Positions 44,692 to 55,784 of a stretch of DNA of 64,000 nucleotides are shown in pieces. A program made the position numbers and the translations under genes. The stretch's first letter is position 1. Each line of letters starts with the position of its first letter. Below the pieces are notes generated by a model. It made no database searches and was not told the DNA's origin. It saw only the letters and a program-made list of their open reading frames with translations. This stretch comes from Trichoderma breve (lineage: Eukaryota; Ascomycota; Sordariomycetes; Hypocreales; Hypocreaceae). The DNA is taken from assembly GCF_028502605.1 (NCBI RefSeq), contig NW_026611593.1, forward strand, positions 1,922,001-1,986,000, written 5' to 3'.

Positions 44692-46381
44692 TGCGACAGG
44701 AGTATTAAATCTAAGTATTGGTGGTTATGATGCAAATCCAAAAGAATTGGTACAGAGTAGAAGAGAAAGAGTTCCGGAGAGAATGTGGTTCTGCGAGTCC
44801 CAAGGCTTGGAGATGACGACGTGAGAGGAAAAAAAGGCGAGGCAGGCGACAAGCTCAGAAAATTTCTGGTTGCTCTTTTTTTTTTTTTTTTCTTTCTCCG
44901 TCAAGCCATTCAACGATGTCTCCACTGGCAAATTTAGGCCAATAGGGTCAAGCGATAAGGCGGTTATCGTTGATGGATGTCGCTGGCTCAGCAACCGACC
45001 CCGCCGAAGCGGAGCCAATGATGCACGAGGGTGGGTCTCACGCCATTGACCGTCTCTGACCGCCTGCAGATTACGAGCAAGCTATCAAAGTTGATGGACA
45101 GCAGTCAAGATCTGAGGCCATCATTAAACATACAACAATTGAAATCGGGGCACTACGGTGTACAATGAGGTCTTCACATCCATATTATCAATATGCCTAT
45201 TCTGTACAGTGTTTATGTCACATATATGATAGTCCTTCATCTGGGCATAGCAGATTGGGAATTAGTCAACGCTCTGCTTTGTATCAATTCTTGTAAGAGT
45301 TGGCTCACAACAGCAACATCACGTTAGATAGGCCAACACTCTGGGTTGCTCTACGAAACTCTGAGAAATTACAGTTTCATGTATCTGTCACCAAAGTGAA
45401 TAAGTCATATAGGCCGCTATCTTGTCAACATGATTTAGAAGTCCAAACTGAAAGTGTGCCTTTCAGCTTACATATATTTAATCAGTAATACAGTACAGTA
45501 CCTTGACTCATCCCTCTTACATATATGTGCTTCTAGATGCATGAAAACTCTATGTGATAATTGTACTAGTAAGATAGGCGATATGTTCAATTCAGCGGGC
45601 ATACTCTACACAACTCAGCCAGTTCTCCGTCACAAAGGTGAAAAAGCCACCACTTACCTACCCGATAACAGTACACCTCGACAATTTTCCATCGTCTCTT
45701 CACGACACCATCAAAACCGCAACTCAGCCACCAATTAAATAAAGCAGTAGAGGATATGCATAACGATAATATACTTTCTCGCTCATTTCAGGCACCGTCG
45801 TGTATTGATTGGCTGAGGCTTCCACTTTCGCATCCGACTCGCCGCCCTGCTCGGAAGCCCCACTAATCTCCGCTCCGCCTCCGTAATCCAAGACTTGTTC
45901 CGCGCACTTGGGATTTTACGGAACTCTGCATTAGTCGCAGCCTCTAAATTAGAGCCCATTTTTGGGGGAAGCAATTTGGCAGTTACAGTACACTGTAGTT
46001 GGAAAATTGAAAGCATCATGATGGATTTGTTTATTATAGCTATATCCTATTACTAAATCCTGAATCCCGCGCAGAGTATATGTAGAGTGCCTGATTAGAT
46101 ATATTACCATTATGTATCTTCAGTGTATTCATCAGTGCGCTGGTAGATGTGCTCCCAACTCCATGCTTCTTCGCTTTGGGGTGTTCCATACCCGTAAACT
46201 CCAATTAGATCCTTCGCAATAGCTCCCATGAATCGAGCTGAAAATTTCCGTATCCTTTCCATTATATGTAACTTACTTACTCCTGCCCGCAAAAGGTCCA
46301 TGGGACACAACGATTATGCTTCAAAAACTTGCTCATAAGTGACCAACATGAATATTCAAAAGCAAATGACGTAAAACTCTC
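44692..46381. other. Intergenic, 1.69 kb
   Basis: The first 350 bases are the FKBP promoter; a poly-A run on the coding strand lies at 44876-44891. The remainder is AT-rich and gene-free. Two minus-strand frames, 46110-46310 and 45783-46019, look mildly protein-like but are unsupported. Confidence 0.45.
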
Positions 46382-48569
46382 TCAGGCAATATCTTCCACG
46401 GTCACAGACTTTGCCCGCTGCCGAAGAGCCTTCTTGCTAACGGTATATTGCAAATCGGCAGTCCAAAAGTGCGCAATTTCGGCTTGAGCGCAAGGAATAG
46501 CACCATACAAAGGAGCTACCAGAGGAACAAGGAGATAGTCGACAAAGTTCTTCTTCAATGAGCGATGGGAGAAGCACATGCCGTCAGCCAATCCAGCCTG
46601 GATCATGTCCTTCTCACGCGTGCGCACGCAAACTCGGTGGTAGCTTTCGTAGAGAAAGATGTAGACGGCCATCTCCATGAAACCCATAGTGCGAAGAATG
46701 TTGCAAGTCGAAAAGATCCATGATAAGTTGTTGGGGTCGTCGCTGCCCTCAGTGACAAATGTATACAGAGCAGACGCGACTACCAGAATTAGCATCTGGA
46801 GGGGAAGAAAGTGTGCTTCAAACAGACGGTGGCCCATGTAGAAGATGTGCTCCCAGTGAGGCTCCTTGAGTGTGTCTCTCGTGATGTCGGAGAATACACC
46901 ATTATCGACTGGCACTTCCGATGTCTCCTCAACCTGGGACTCGGGGAAATAGGCGTCCAAATTGTCGCCACTTGTAGATCGGTGCAGAGGACGGAAGGCT
47001 CTGGAAGTGTACTTTCTATCCTTCCACATCGCGGCCGCCTTGCGCAATGCGAATCCACTGTCCAGAGCACCCCACATGTGTCGGAGTGCCTGGCTATATC
47101 GTGCCTTGATGTCCAGGTAAGCACCGCGCAAGCCTCCCTTTCCACCTCCAGTCACATTGGTTTGGCTCACTGGGCTGAGAACAGTGCGACATGTGAGATG
47201 ACCGTTCAGAGCGAAGAAGCATTTGATAAACATGTGCAAATCCTCGCCAATGGCATCGGAATCACAGTCCCAGCCGCCGACACGGTCAACGAGGATCAGC
47301 GGTAGGGAGTACACAGATGTAGGAGGAGCAATGACAGAGCCCTTGTATAGACCAGACATACCGGCAGCGCACCAGAGAACATCAGCGACGCGGACAAGAG
47401 CAGTAACGTTGTGAGCATTGCGGTCAAAGATGATGGGAGCTGCATATAGAGTGGTCGAAGCTGTATCCGGATGGATCATGTGCATATTGGAAATTTGGGC
47501 AAAATATCGTGACGAGAGGTGGCTGTCAGCTACAGGCAGAGGCATAGTTAGCACAATGATGACTTCCGCAATGGCGATCAAGACAACAGAGAACATTGAA
47601 AATTGTAAACATGTCTCATGAAAGAACCGTCAAACTTACCATCAATACCCGTGACAATGACATTCTTGCGCACCGACATGGGATACTTGGAGCTGAGCTT
47701 GCGAGCCGCCCAGGCCATGTTACTGCCTTTACCGGCTGCCTCACCGGGAATGTCTCCTGGATGCAGCGTATAATCGATGGACCGAAATCTTTTGAGAAAC
47801 TGCTGGATAAGGCTCAGAGCCTTTGATTCGCCGCCAGTCTCGCGGAGCTCCATACCAAGGTAAACCTGAATTCGACCGCATGACCAATTAGCATCCAGCC
47901 CACGCTAATCATGTCGCGCAACCACTCCACGTGGGGAGCGACAGGGGGGATATCAAGCCGTTTTTACGGCGTATCTCGACTTACATCGTAGCAGCTTTGG
48001 GCCTGGGGGTGAGAGGCCAAGACGTCCAGAGTCTCGCGGAGGGTGTCAATCTCTTCCTTGTAATTGGGGATGACGATGGCGTGGATGATGGGACTTTCAG
48101 GCACATCCTTTCCATCAACATAGTATTCGGATTGAGAATCGCTCAGCTCGCTGTCAGTCGAAGATATGCCATTCATGTTGCTTGAGGCCAATGTCTCGGA
48201 GCTGGCCACTGAGGATGAAGAGCTGTTGCGGCGATGGCCTCCGTCCTTGTACTGTTCCATGGCTCTGCTCTGCACGCCTCGCTTCAGAGACTGCGTAATA
48301 CTCCAGATGGACCAGCACGCTCGAATGGGAAACATGGCAACCATGAAGTGAATCAACAGGCAGTAGTATGCGAAGATGAGAGTCCAGATACCAGCTCCAA
48401 TGCTGGTCGTCTTTGATGAGTATGTCTCGCCTTCGGTGCTTGTCCCTTCGAACTTGAAGCCGTGCTGCTCAACCATCGATTCTCGGGATATGACCCAGTA
48501 GCAGAGGCCGATCAGGACCAGCATGCTCAAGCCAGTGGCACATCGCGAGCACCACGTGAGGAAACCCAT
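46382..48569 (-). CDS. Family-2 glycosyltransferase-like multi-pass membrane protein, 652 aa
   Basis: Exons 47985-48569, 47640-47865 and 46382-47529 give 652 residues. An N-terminal membrane helix (LSMLVLIGLCYWVI) and a second (IWTLIFAYYCLLIHFMVAMF) precede a Ser-rich loop. The GT-A-like domain reads HAIVIPNYKEE, then GSNMAWAARKL, then TGIDADSHLSSRYF with DAD at residues 270-272. It continues with GWDCDSDAIGEDLHMF (acceptor-side ED at 366-367) and SQALRHMWGALDSG, where cellulose-synthase-type enzymes have QxxRW. At least three more C-terminal helices follow. This is the architecture of processive or polysaccharide-type GT2 enzymes, but the fungal subfamily has no established substrate that I know of. 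It probably acts in the secretory pathway or plasma membrane. Confidence 0.82.
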
Positions 48570-51207
48570 TTTGTCTGCAAATGATGATCAGCCTGGGAAA
48601 AGGGGGTGAAGGCCGATATGCAGGAGGAAGCCGGGAGAGTCGTCACGAGAATGGAAGCTTCCAGGCAGAACACTCAACAGGTGCAGGTCTTAACGAAGAA
48701 AGAAGAAAAGAAGATAAGAGAGAGGTAAAGAAAAAAAGAAAACAAGAAAAGAAAAGGAACAGTGGCATCGAAGAGCCAAGAGCAGGGCCCAGTTTAACCC
48801 ACGGCCAAAGGCAGAAACAGAAACCTGGATCTACAAAGTAGCTACCCGCACCGGGTATGGTACCATACGCATATCAAAACTCCTTATTATAAGCTACATG
48901 GCGAATGGATCCTTAACACCGGCAGTAAGAGCGGAGAGCAGGATACGGCAAGTCTCTTCACACGTATGATGGCTAGTCCGGGGAGGAGATGCCATGTCCC
49001 ATGCACATGATTCTTCCCACAATAAGTCGTTAGCGGGTTCTCAAGGTAGCATGGAAAGGAGATTGCCTGCGATCTGAGACTGCGTGTTTTTGAGCGAGTA
49101 ATTGGATTCGTTGAAACGTTGATAACCCCAGACCCTCTTGGCAGAGCTCATGGTCCCAGTATGCCCTTTTAGTACTAACTTGGCCATGCACTTCACCATG
49201 TGCCAGATGATGTGACTGGCAACAAGGCTGCGAGACCCATTTTAATAAAGATGTCCCATGATTCAAGTGACTTGGTAGTTTTTCTACTTGATTTATTTTG
49301 TCGTGGAAGTAGGGAGTGGCTCTCTAGTATCCACTGTTCCAAGTTTGAAGCTATGAGGTGATAACACCAGGTGCCAGTAGAAAGTAGCGGTAGTAGCAGA
49401 TATGCAGGGCACTGTATAGTAAACGAAAGGCTACCTTAAGCTGTTAGTGTAAAGGGGGGACGAATGTGTCTGTCGTCAGCTCAGGCAGGCATCAAGACAA
49501 GAACTCGGCGAGAAGATGAAGATACACAGCCTCCTGCAAGGAAGAAGCTATCCACGTTTGCCCATGCGAATAAAAAGGTATCTCTCAAGAAATGGACGTT
49601 GAAACATGTGCAAATTACTCATTGCTTTTGCAGGGCTTAATCAGTAGACATGGAGCACTTGAACTAAAGACTGCATATACTAAGACGCCGCGCTACTCTG
49701 TAGTATCACGACGACATGCGTTCTAACGTGAGGCTAGGACTAGGTAGGCTTTCTGTGCATGAACTATGCTTGCCTAAGATGGGCTTTATTGTCTCAAAAT
49801 GTCTGAGTAGTCTCGGGAGATACTCATTGTTGCAGCCGGATCTAATGTGTGACGCAGAAATACAATGAATATCGGTGTGTTAGCGGCTTACACCAGACAC
49901 CACACCACACCACACATACATATTCTGACAGCTGAACAACACCGTTTACATCATTCTGCAGTCTATCAGCTGGAGATCACAAACTAAACATGAGAAATTT
50001 GGCCACTGCCTGCCTCTACTTTTTCTCGGCGGTCAAACAAATGACATGCAGACTATGGTTGGAGTACCCGAGATGTCGCGTCACTGGCATCGATCATGAA
50101 TCATGGCCCTTAAGACGTTACCTGACACAAACCGTCACCTCCAGGCCACCCAGCAAGTCTCTCACTATCTACAGTAAATGGTAAAGCCCCATCTCATCGT
50201 CTTGGAGATCTCCAAGGCCTACAGAAGGCTCCGCATTTCATACCGGCATGGGAGGGATCCAGTTCTCAGCCCACTAACTGTGGCACTCCTCAACGTTCTC
50301 GCTTGGCTGCCCAAAAACTACGAGTCGCAAAAGCGTCTGGGCCAACCCAAATGCCACACGCCGCGGCATGTGAATCCCAGTGGACGACCGCTCGGCTCTT
50401 GAGGCGGGTCTCTTAAAAAATCAAGGCGGCTGTTTTTTTCTTCTCCTTGCCTTGTTAGATCAGGCGCGTGAACAGATCCATGAGCTTCATGTCGTCCGCG
50501 GCTGGCCGCTAAGGGGATCGGCGTTTACAAAATGCTCCTATGAGGGCGCTGCTTTGGCGCATGCATGTCCAACCCCGGAAATAAAGAAAAAGGGATGGTG
50601 GAGTGACCAGGGACCCCTAGATAAGCAGCTTGGCAGCAAAGAATAGACGGAATCAACATACAGAAACAGACAATCCGCACGTATACGCACCGCACTATCA
50701 TACGCCTTTAGAATCGTACTCGTAATCTCCTCTGGTATGCATATATTTACGGCCCTTGATTATTTATTCTTGAAATGAGCCGCGGGGCAGCATCGTAAGC
50801 GCATGGCGAGCGTCTTTCTCTGCTTTCTGTTTTCTCATGTCCCATAGCTTAAAACGACCGCCCACTTAGACTGGAATTCCAATACCACATTTCCAAGGTT
50901 GCGATACCTTGCATGCTGCTAGTTGCAGAGTGCATGCTGCTAGTACGCTCTGAGCATCGTCTTGTGCGGGAGCAACGCACTGCCGAGATACGCGTACGTT
51001 GAATGTACGCCTGTGCTCCATACACGTGTGAAGCATCACCTCCTGCTTTTGTAGCATCACAATCTTCTAGGGCGGGTTTAGGGTACTTCCAGGTTGTGTT
51101 TTATTTTATCCATTTCAGCCGCCCGACCGAATTAGGTCCATATGTCTCGACTGTGTGGCTATAAGTATGCTATTTAACAAGGAATAGTTTTGCTGTGCGG
51201 TATTTTC

Positions 51208-51263
51208 ATCGGCAATCAGTAGTATATCTATTGTGAGCGATGACTCAAAAGGCTTGGGCTTTG
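51208..51263 (+). repeat. Relic repeat fragment, copy 1 (partner 53404-53459)
   Basis: ATCGGCAATCAGTAGTATAT, then CTATTGTGAGCGATGACTC and CTTGGGCTT, aligns with 53404-53459. Mismatches are mostly transitions. Confidence 0.6.
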
Positions 51264-51976
51264 TCAACTAGCGAGATGGACAACAGTCTATGAAGACGCG
51301 TTTCTGCGGAGATGACAGCCCATGCTATCGACAGGACGAACGAAGAGTTGTCAGCAATTCAAAGCTCTAGACAGCCTCGAAAATTGTCCTCTCTACAAAG
51401 CATCTACGATTCACTTCACATAGTGTGCCCGCGGACACACCTCCCTCTACACCTGAACGCATTGATGAATAACGGCTCTATCTGTGTATCCTTGCCGAAC
51501 AAATCTGATCCAGAGACGTAGGTGCTAGTAATTGAAAGTCTGGCCGACAAGCTGCAGGAGAAATGGGTGCGACCATGGCGCTTTATGTGATTGGAAGCGC
51601 ATCAAAATTAATCGTAATAAACCGTAGAGTTATCCACTCTCCCATACCGATTCGCCTGGGCAGGCAGTTCCGTCAAGCCATCATGTAAACTTGGACCAGG
51701 CAGTTCTTGCGCGACATGGCAGCGTGAACAGTAACCCACCTAGTGGACATGACGAGCATCAAGATGTGTATCGTTGTGTTCTTGCTAGTATATACGACCT
51801 CTGCTGCGCTCTTAACGGGTCAAGCATGCTCAGCCATGATACATTGGATGGGAAAGCTGCTAATGCCCATCTCCGGCGCGCCTTTGTCGACCATCTTACG
51901 AGGTGGATCTAGCTGCAAGGCCAGCTGGTGCAGGAATTCCTGGTCTGCCGAGGCGAGGCCGCCGGAGCGGTCCGCA

Positions 51977-52032
51977 GCTCGCATTTCCCATCACTTGATT
52001 GGTTAACTCGCATTTCCCATCTCCTAATTGGT
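51977..52032. repeat. 29-bp-period direct repeat with ATTGGT (CCAAT) boxes
   Basis: Two 27-base copies at 51977-52003 and 52006-52032 share CTCGCATTTCCCATC and end in ATTGGT, the reverse of a CCAAT-type site. They lie in gene-poor DNA with no obvious target gene. Confidence 0.65.
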
Positions 52033-52441
52033 CGCGTCGCCGTCCGTCAGCCACGAATCTTGCGATAAGGCAACGGATGGTAAGCTGCAGCAGTCACTCA
52101 TCTGCCCGTATGCCGCTTTTGGATAGATTTACGACGGTCAACGATTCGTAGCCGGTAGGGGACCTGTGATGGGTAGAGATCCAGTACATCACTATGGAAA
52201 ATATATTTGCCATCTTGCCCAGTTTGGTCGTCTTCCTCCGATCCGTCTCTCTGGCATTTTCACCACCAGAAGCACTACACCTGGGAGCAGACTAAAGGGA
52301 TCTACGAAAATAATTGGTGATATCAGATATATATTAGTCATGCTAATAGTCTAGATATATAGGTAAATATTATCAACGATTCCATTTTAGCCAAAAATAA
52401 CATCAGGATTACCCGCTTGACCCTATTTAGTATATGATTGA

Positions 52442-52960
52442 TTAATAACTTTTCACTCTTACTTTTAGAGACAGGCGACTTACAAAAACTTGCAACTTCC
52501 GCTGGTATATCTTCCATTGCTTGCCATCAAAAACAAGGTCATCCAAAAACATTTGGTATGACGTAAATATCTGACCTTCGCGAGCGCCGTGGCCGAAGAA
52601 GGTAGCAATCACGTACGTGTCCACTGAAGCGTTGACTGTCGTGGAGATATTTACGCTTTGACTCCCAAAATGATGCATAGTGGTGTAGTTCTGTGCTGTT
52701 CGAGACTCCGAAAGGCTTTCGACGAAAGCTGGGATCCCGCGCGTTGGCTGGGCGCCAGAAGCACTATAGTCGACGAAAACATCATCTGTGAAGATAATAT
52801 CAAAGAGAGAATAATCCGGCGTATCGACTCCGAAGGGGTATAAGTCCACGACTGACCGAACCTGAATGGAAAGGTCTGTTTCGTTGCCCACTATGATGCC
52901 ACACGCACCATAGGTTGGCATAAGGGAAAGTAAAGTCAGGCTAAGTTGTGTCAGTTTCAT
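52442..52960 (-). CDS. Secreted SnoaL/NTF2-like protein, 172 aa
   Basis: A signal peptide (MKLTQLSLTLLSLMPTYGAC) is followed by a compact alpha+beta domain. It reads VRSVVDLYPFGVDTPDYSLF, then FTDDVFVDYSASG, TTMHHFGSQSVNI, DTYVIATFFGHG, FTSYQMFLDDLVFDGKQWKI and YQRKLQVF. This is the NTF2-like/SnoaL pattern: an early helix, the FTDDV-x-x-DY strand, TMHHFG, then a long sheet ending in a WKIxxRxL strand. Catalytic specificity cannot be read. A perfect GTAAGT donor follows LQVF, so the last 13 residues (VSRLSLKVRVKSY) may be intronic read-through and a further exon could exist downstream. It is isolated in a repeat-rich, gene-poor segment. Confidence 0.75.
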   Translation of the reverse strand: MKLTQLSLTLLSLMPTYGACGIIVGNETDLSIQVRSVVDLYPFGVDTPDYSLFDIIFTDDVFVDYSASGAQPTRGIPAFVESLSESRTAQNYTTMHHFGSQSVNISTTVNASVDTYVIATFFGHGAREGQIFTSYQMFLDDLVFDGKQWKIYQRKLQVFVSRLSLKVRVKSY

Positions 52961-53111
52961 ATTGATTGACTATTTGTATACTATATCGACTGTTAAGGCA
53001 ATAGAGGCGAATTCCTAGATTGAGGGTGCTGGCACGTTATTGATATAGTTTTGCCAAGCCGCTTGCGCTACGTTTACAAAATCCACTATACGGGTGCCTC
53101 GGAGGTTGATC

Positions 53112-53228
53112 GCAAGAGTACATTCCCTTTTAAGCAGTTAGTTCTGGCACAGTAATAGTTACAAATGCGATTATTGGCCTGATCTTTTACTCTGTTTACC
53201 GCTACAGTATGACAGGACGTAACACCAA
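53112..53228 (+). repeat. Relic repeat, copy 2 (partner 35430-35546)
   Basis: It aligns over about 115 bases with 35430-35546. AGTACATTCCCTTTTAAGC and GTTACAAATGCGATTATTGG are the clearest shared blocks. Both copies are non-coding and decayed. Confidence 0.6.
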
Positions 53229-53403
53229 GGTGGCTCCTTGGTCGGAGCATTAAGAAAACACCGAGACCGATGGCGAATGAACGCATGCCTTTGATGTGAA
53301 ATAGATTATCTCGGACCTGACTTGCGCTAACTATTTGTTACGACCCCAGTCCGGGTGTGACTATTACTCCTATGGGCATGCTTGATAATCTGTCCCTATT
53401 TTT

Positions 53404-53459
53404 ATCGGCAATCGTTAATATATCTATTGCAAGCATTGACTCGAATAACTTGGGCTTAG
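53404..53459 (+). repeat. Relic repeat fragment, copy 2 (partner 51208-51263)
   Basis: ATCGGCAATCGTTAATATAT, then CTATTGCAAGCATTGACTC and ACTTGGGCTT, pairs with 51208-51263. It lies ~175 bases from the other relic repeat, so both may belong to one degraded element. Confidence 0.6.
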
Positions 53460-54118
53460 CTGAAACTTGTCATACGACCTCTGCGGTTGCGTCATCAATA
53501 AGCTCTACTTGGCACTGATCTTTGTCTTTAGGAGTCTCGTCTATTGGCTTCTCAGGGTCATTGGTAGCCTTTTCCTATCCACATGGATGGATAGAATTGT
53601 CTGTAGTAAATTACAATTAGCAGTGGAGTAGTAAGTACATGCATAAATACCATCACTTCTATTCAAGGTATGGAGTATAAATGTAGGTAGGCCTCTATTC
53701 AAATCACCTCACGCAACCTACTTTGACAGTGAATGCAGAGCTCTATTACGCCTTCTATAGACGGGACTGTTTGTTCATCTGTTTTAGTTTCCATTTCTTA
53801 CTAGAGGGACTGTCACTTTTGTCTACTTAAGCGACATACTTCCCCATCGGTGTTTCACCTCCATGTCTATCAAAGGCGCATCAACAGGAACATCGAATGC
53901 TAGCCCAGTGTTCTCTGATTACTTTCGATATATTTCACATTGCCAAAATGTCGAGCCATCTAAGGACTCAAAGTTGCTAGAAGAAGCTAATGATAGTAGT
54001 AAGTCTAATAGGACATACAATAAAAATTATTCATTCAAGTCCACACTTCAGCTACTTGGTGAATATAACTCAATTGATTAATGTGATCTCTGCCTTTCTG
54101 AGTATGGCTACTCCAGCC

Positions 54119-54231
54119 ATGTTTCTCTAGCGGATACTACTATACTATGTCTATACTTCTCTAGTGTCTGCTACTACGTCTACATTTCTTTAGTATCTGC
54201 TGCTGTGTCTATGTTTCTTCGGTATCTGGTA
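54119..54231 (-). repeat. Minisatellite, ~29-34-bp unit, reverse orientation
   Basis: Units begin TTCTCTAGCGGATACTAC, TTCTCTAGTGTCTGCTAC, TTCTTTAGTATCTGCTGC and TTCTTCGGTATCTGG. The reverse complement gives the same CAGATACTA-GAGAA core as the 30-bp array at 59671-59776. Confidence 0.7.
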
Positions 54232-54561
54232 ATTTTGAATGAATTTAAATTTGAGAATGGGTTCCTCAATAGCCATCTTGGGATGCTAAACAGCCACTCC
54301 GTGTGTGAAAGAGTTGGTGTATCTTCTATCCACTGAGCATTTGGTGAAGATTTACAGGGGTCAAGAGAACTTTTAGGCCAATTTCGGTCAAGCCTACCAA
54401 CTAAGTACTGGCCAATCAACATACGCGATAAGATGCGACAGCCCCACATTTTATTTTTTCTGCCCGCCCAATACTTCGCAATCAGTTTCAAGGCCGCCAA
54501 AAGTTCAGAATCATACAAACACAGAATCACGAGAGCGACCGGCTCTTCAAAAGTCAACAAG

Positions 54562-55784
54562 ATGGGGTTGCTTGCTGAGTCAAAGTCGTGAGTCTTGTGA
54601 AGAGCAATTCACCACTCAGGCAAAGCACTAACCTCAATGCAGGCGCAAGAGAATCCAGAACGATCCCAACAACACAAGATGGACTCGCGACACCACCACC
54701 TTTGGCCAGAAGATGCTGCGATCGCAAGGTTGGGAACCTGGCCAGTTCCTAGGAGCCAAAAATGCGGCGCACTCTGAGTACCACACCGCTGCGAATGCGT
54801 CGTATATCCGAGTATCGCTCAAAGACGACATGAAGGGTCTCGGATACAGCAAGTCGAAGGAGGACGAAGTGACCGGTCTCGACGTCTTCTCAGACCTGTT
54901 GAGCCGCCTCAACGGAAAATCCGAGGCTGAAGTGGAAGAAAAGGTGCAAGCCAGATTGCAGGTGAAGATGCACCAATACGTGGAGCAGAAATGGGGACCT
55001 ATGAGATTCGTGCGAGGAGGCTTGTTGGTTGGCGACAACATGCAAGAGGAGGATGACAGCTCAGACGAATCAGAAAGCTCTACAGCGGCAGATGATAAGA
55101 TACCCGCGGCTACCAAGGAGTCGAAGAAGGAGAAATCTAAGAAGAGAAAGGCTGCGTCACTAAACGATGACGACGAGTTGTCTGCGGACGACGAAGATGA
55201 CGAGAAGAAGAAGAAGAAACAGCGAAAGGAAGAGCGAAGGGCTAAAAAGCTGGCTAAATCTGAATCAAACGAGTCCAGCGATTCAGAAAAGGCCAAGAAG
55301 AAGAAGGAGAAAAAGGAGAAGAAAGAAAAGAAGAAGTCAAAGAAGGACAAAGCTCTGACTGAAGAGGAGGGCGACGAAGATGCCATGGAATTGGATGATG
55401 CGTTAAATAACGCATCATCAGCTTCAAACAGCGGCCCCGAAAAGTCAAAGAGCTCTAAGGAGGACAAGAAGGAAAAGAAGGAAAAGAAAGAGAAGAAGGA
55501 TAAGAAGGATAAGGACAAGAAGAAACGAAAGAAGAGCGACACATCTGATACGGAGATGCCCGATGCCTCATCTGCCGTAGCATCGCGTTCAGGAACCGCT
55601 ACTCCAATCACCACGGGCACATCAACACCCAGAGGCGGCTTTGTCACTCCTCGGTCCCGGTTTATTGCCCAAAAGAGGGCTGCATTCATGGACGCTCAGG
55701 CATTGAATCAGGTATTTACATCTGCAAGGCTTATCAAAAGCAGCTCACTAATTTATATGATAGATTTTCATGGTGAAAGCGTAA
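54562..55784 (+). CDS. PXR1: PinX1-related G-patch protein Pxr1, 371 aa
   Basis: Exons 54562-54587, 54643-55711 and 55764-55784 encode 371 residues. The N-terminus MGLLAESKSRKRIQNDPNN and the G-patch (TFGQKMLRSQGWEPGQFLGA, about residues 29-75) are diagnostic of PinX1/Pxr1. A helical region, then long acidic and KKEKK-rich tracts typical of nucleolar proteins, follow. The last exon encodes only IFMVKA, matching the family ending ALNQIFM; without splicing the frame would add unrelated residues. Pxr1 activates the DEAH helicase Prp43 in pre-rRNA and snoRNA maturation and can restrain telomerase; those roles come from yeast and human relatives. It is followed in the same direction by RCL1, another ribosome-biogenesis gene. 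Confidence 0.93.

Larger units (their letters stand above)
48570..52441. other. Gene-poor region, 3.9 kb
   Basis: The first 400 bases hold the glycosyltransferase promoter and a purine-rich stretch. Beyond lies the perfect palindrome GTATGGTACCATAC (48855-48868) and a CACACCACACCACAC run near 49899. Diverged repeat fragments (51208-51263) and a 29-bp direct repeat (51977-52032) follow. Frames such as 49990-50184, 50380-50646, 51312-51521 and 51743-52006 were examined and none is convincing. Confidence 0.5.
52961..54561. other. Repeat-rich intergenic region, 1.6 kb
   Basis: It holds relic copies at 53112-53228 and 53404-53459, and minisatellite units at 54119-54231. A 72-codon plus-strand frame at 53863-54081 is open but unsupported. 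The last ~100 bases form the Pxr1 promoter. Confidence 0.5.

Noticed and set aside
49990..50646. Several 60-90 codon plus-strand frames
   Set aside because: Overlapping frames of similar length in gene-poor DNA, without domains or splice consistency.
51743..52006. Plus-strand frame with a signal-peptide-like start and several cysteines
   Set aside because: The hydrophobic start is attractive, but the remainder lacks conserved character, overlaps the 29-bp direct repeat and has no promoter or splice support.
53863..54081. 72-codon plus-strand frame
   Set aside because: Located among decayed repeats, with no homology recalled and no promoter signals.
54634..55689. Minus-strand 351-codon Phe/Ser-rich frame
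   Set aside because: Antisense of the KKEKK region of Pxr1, for the same reason.
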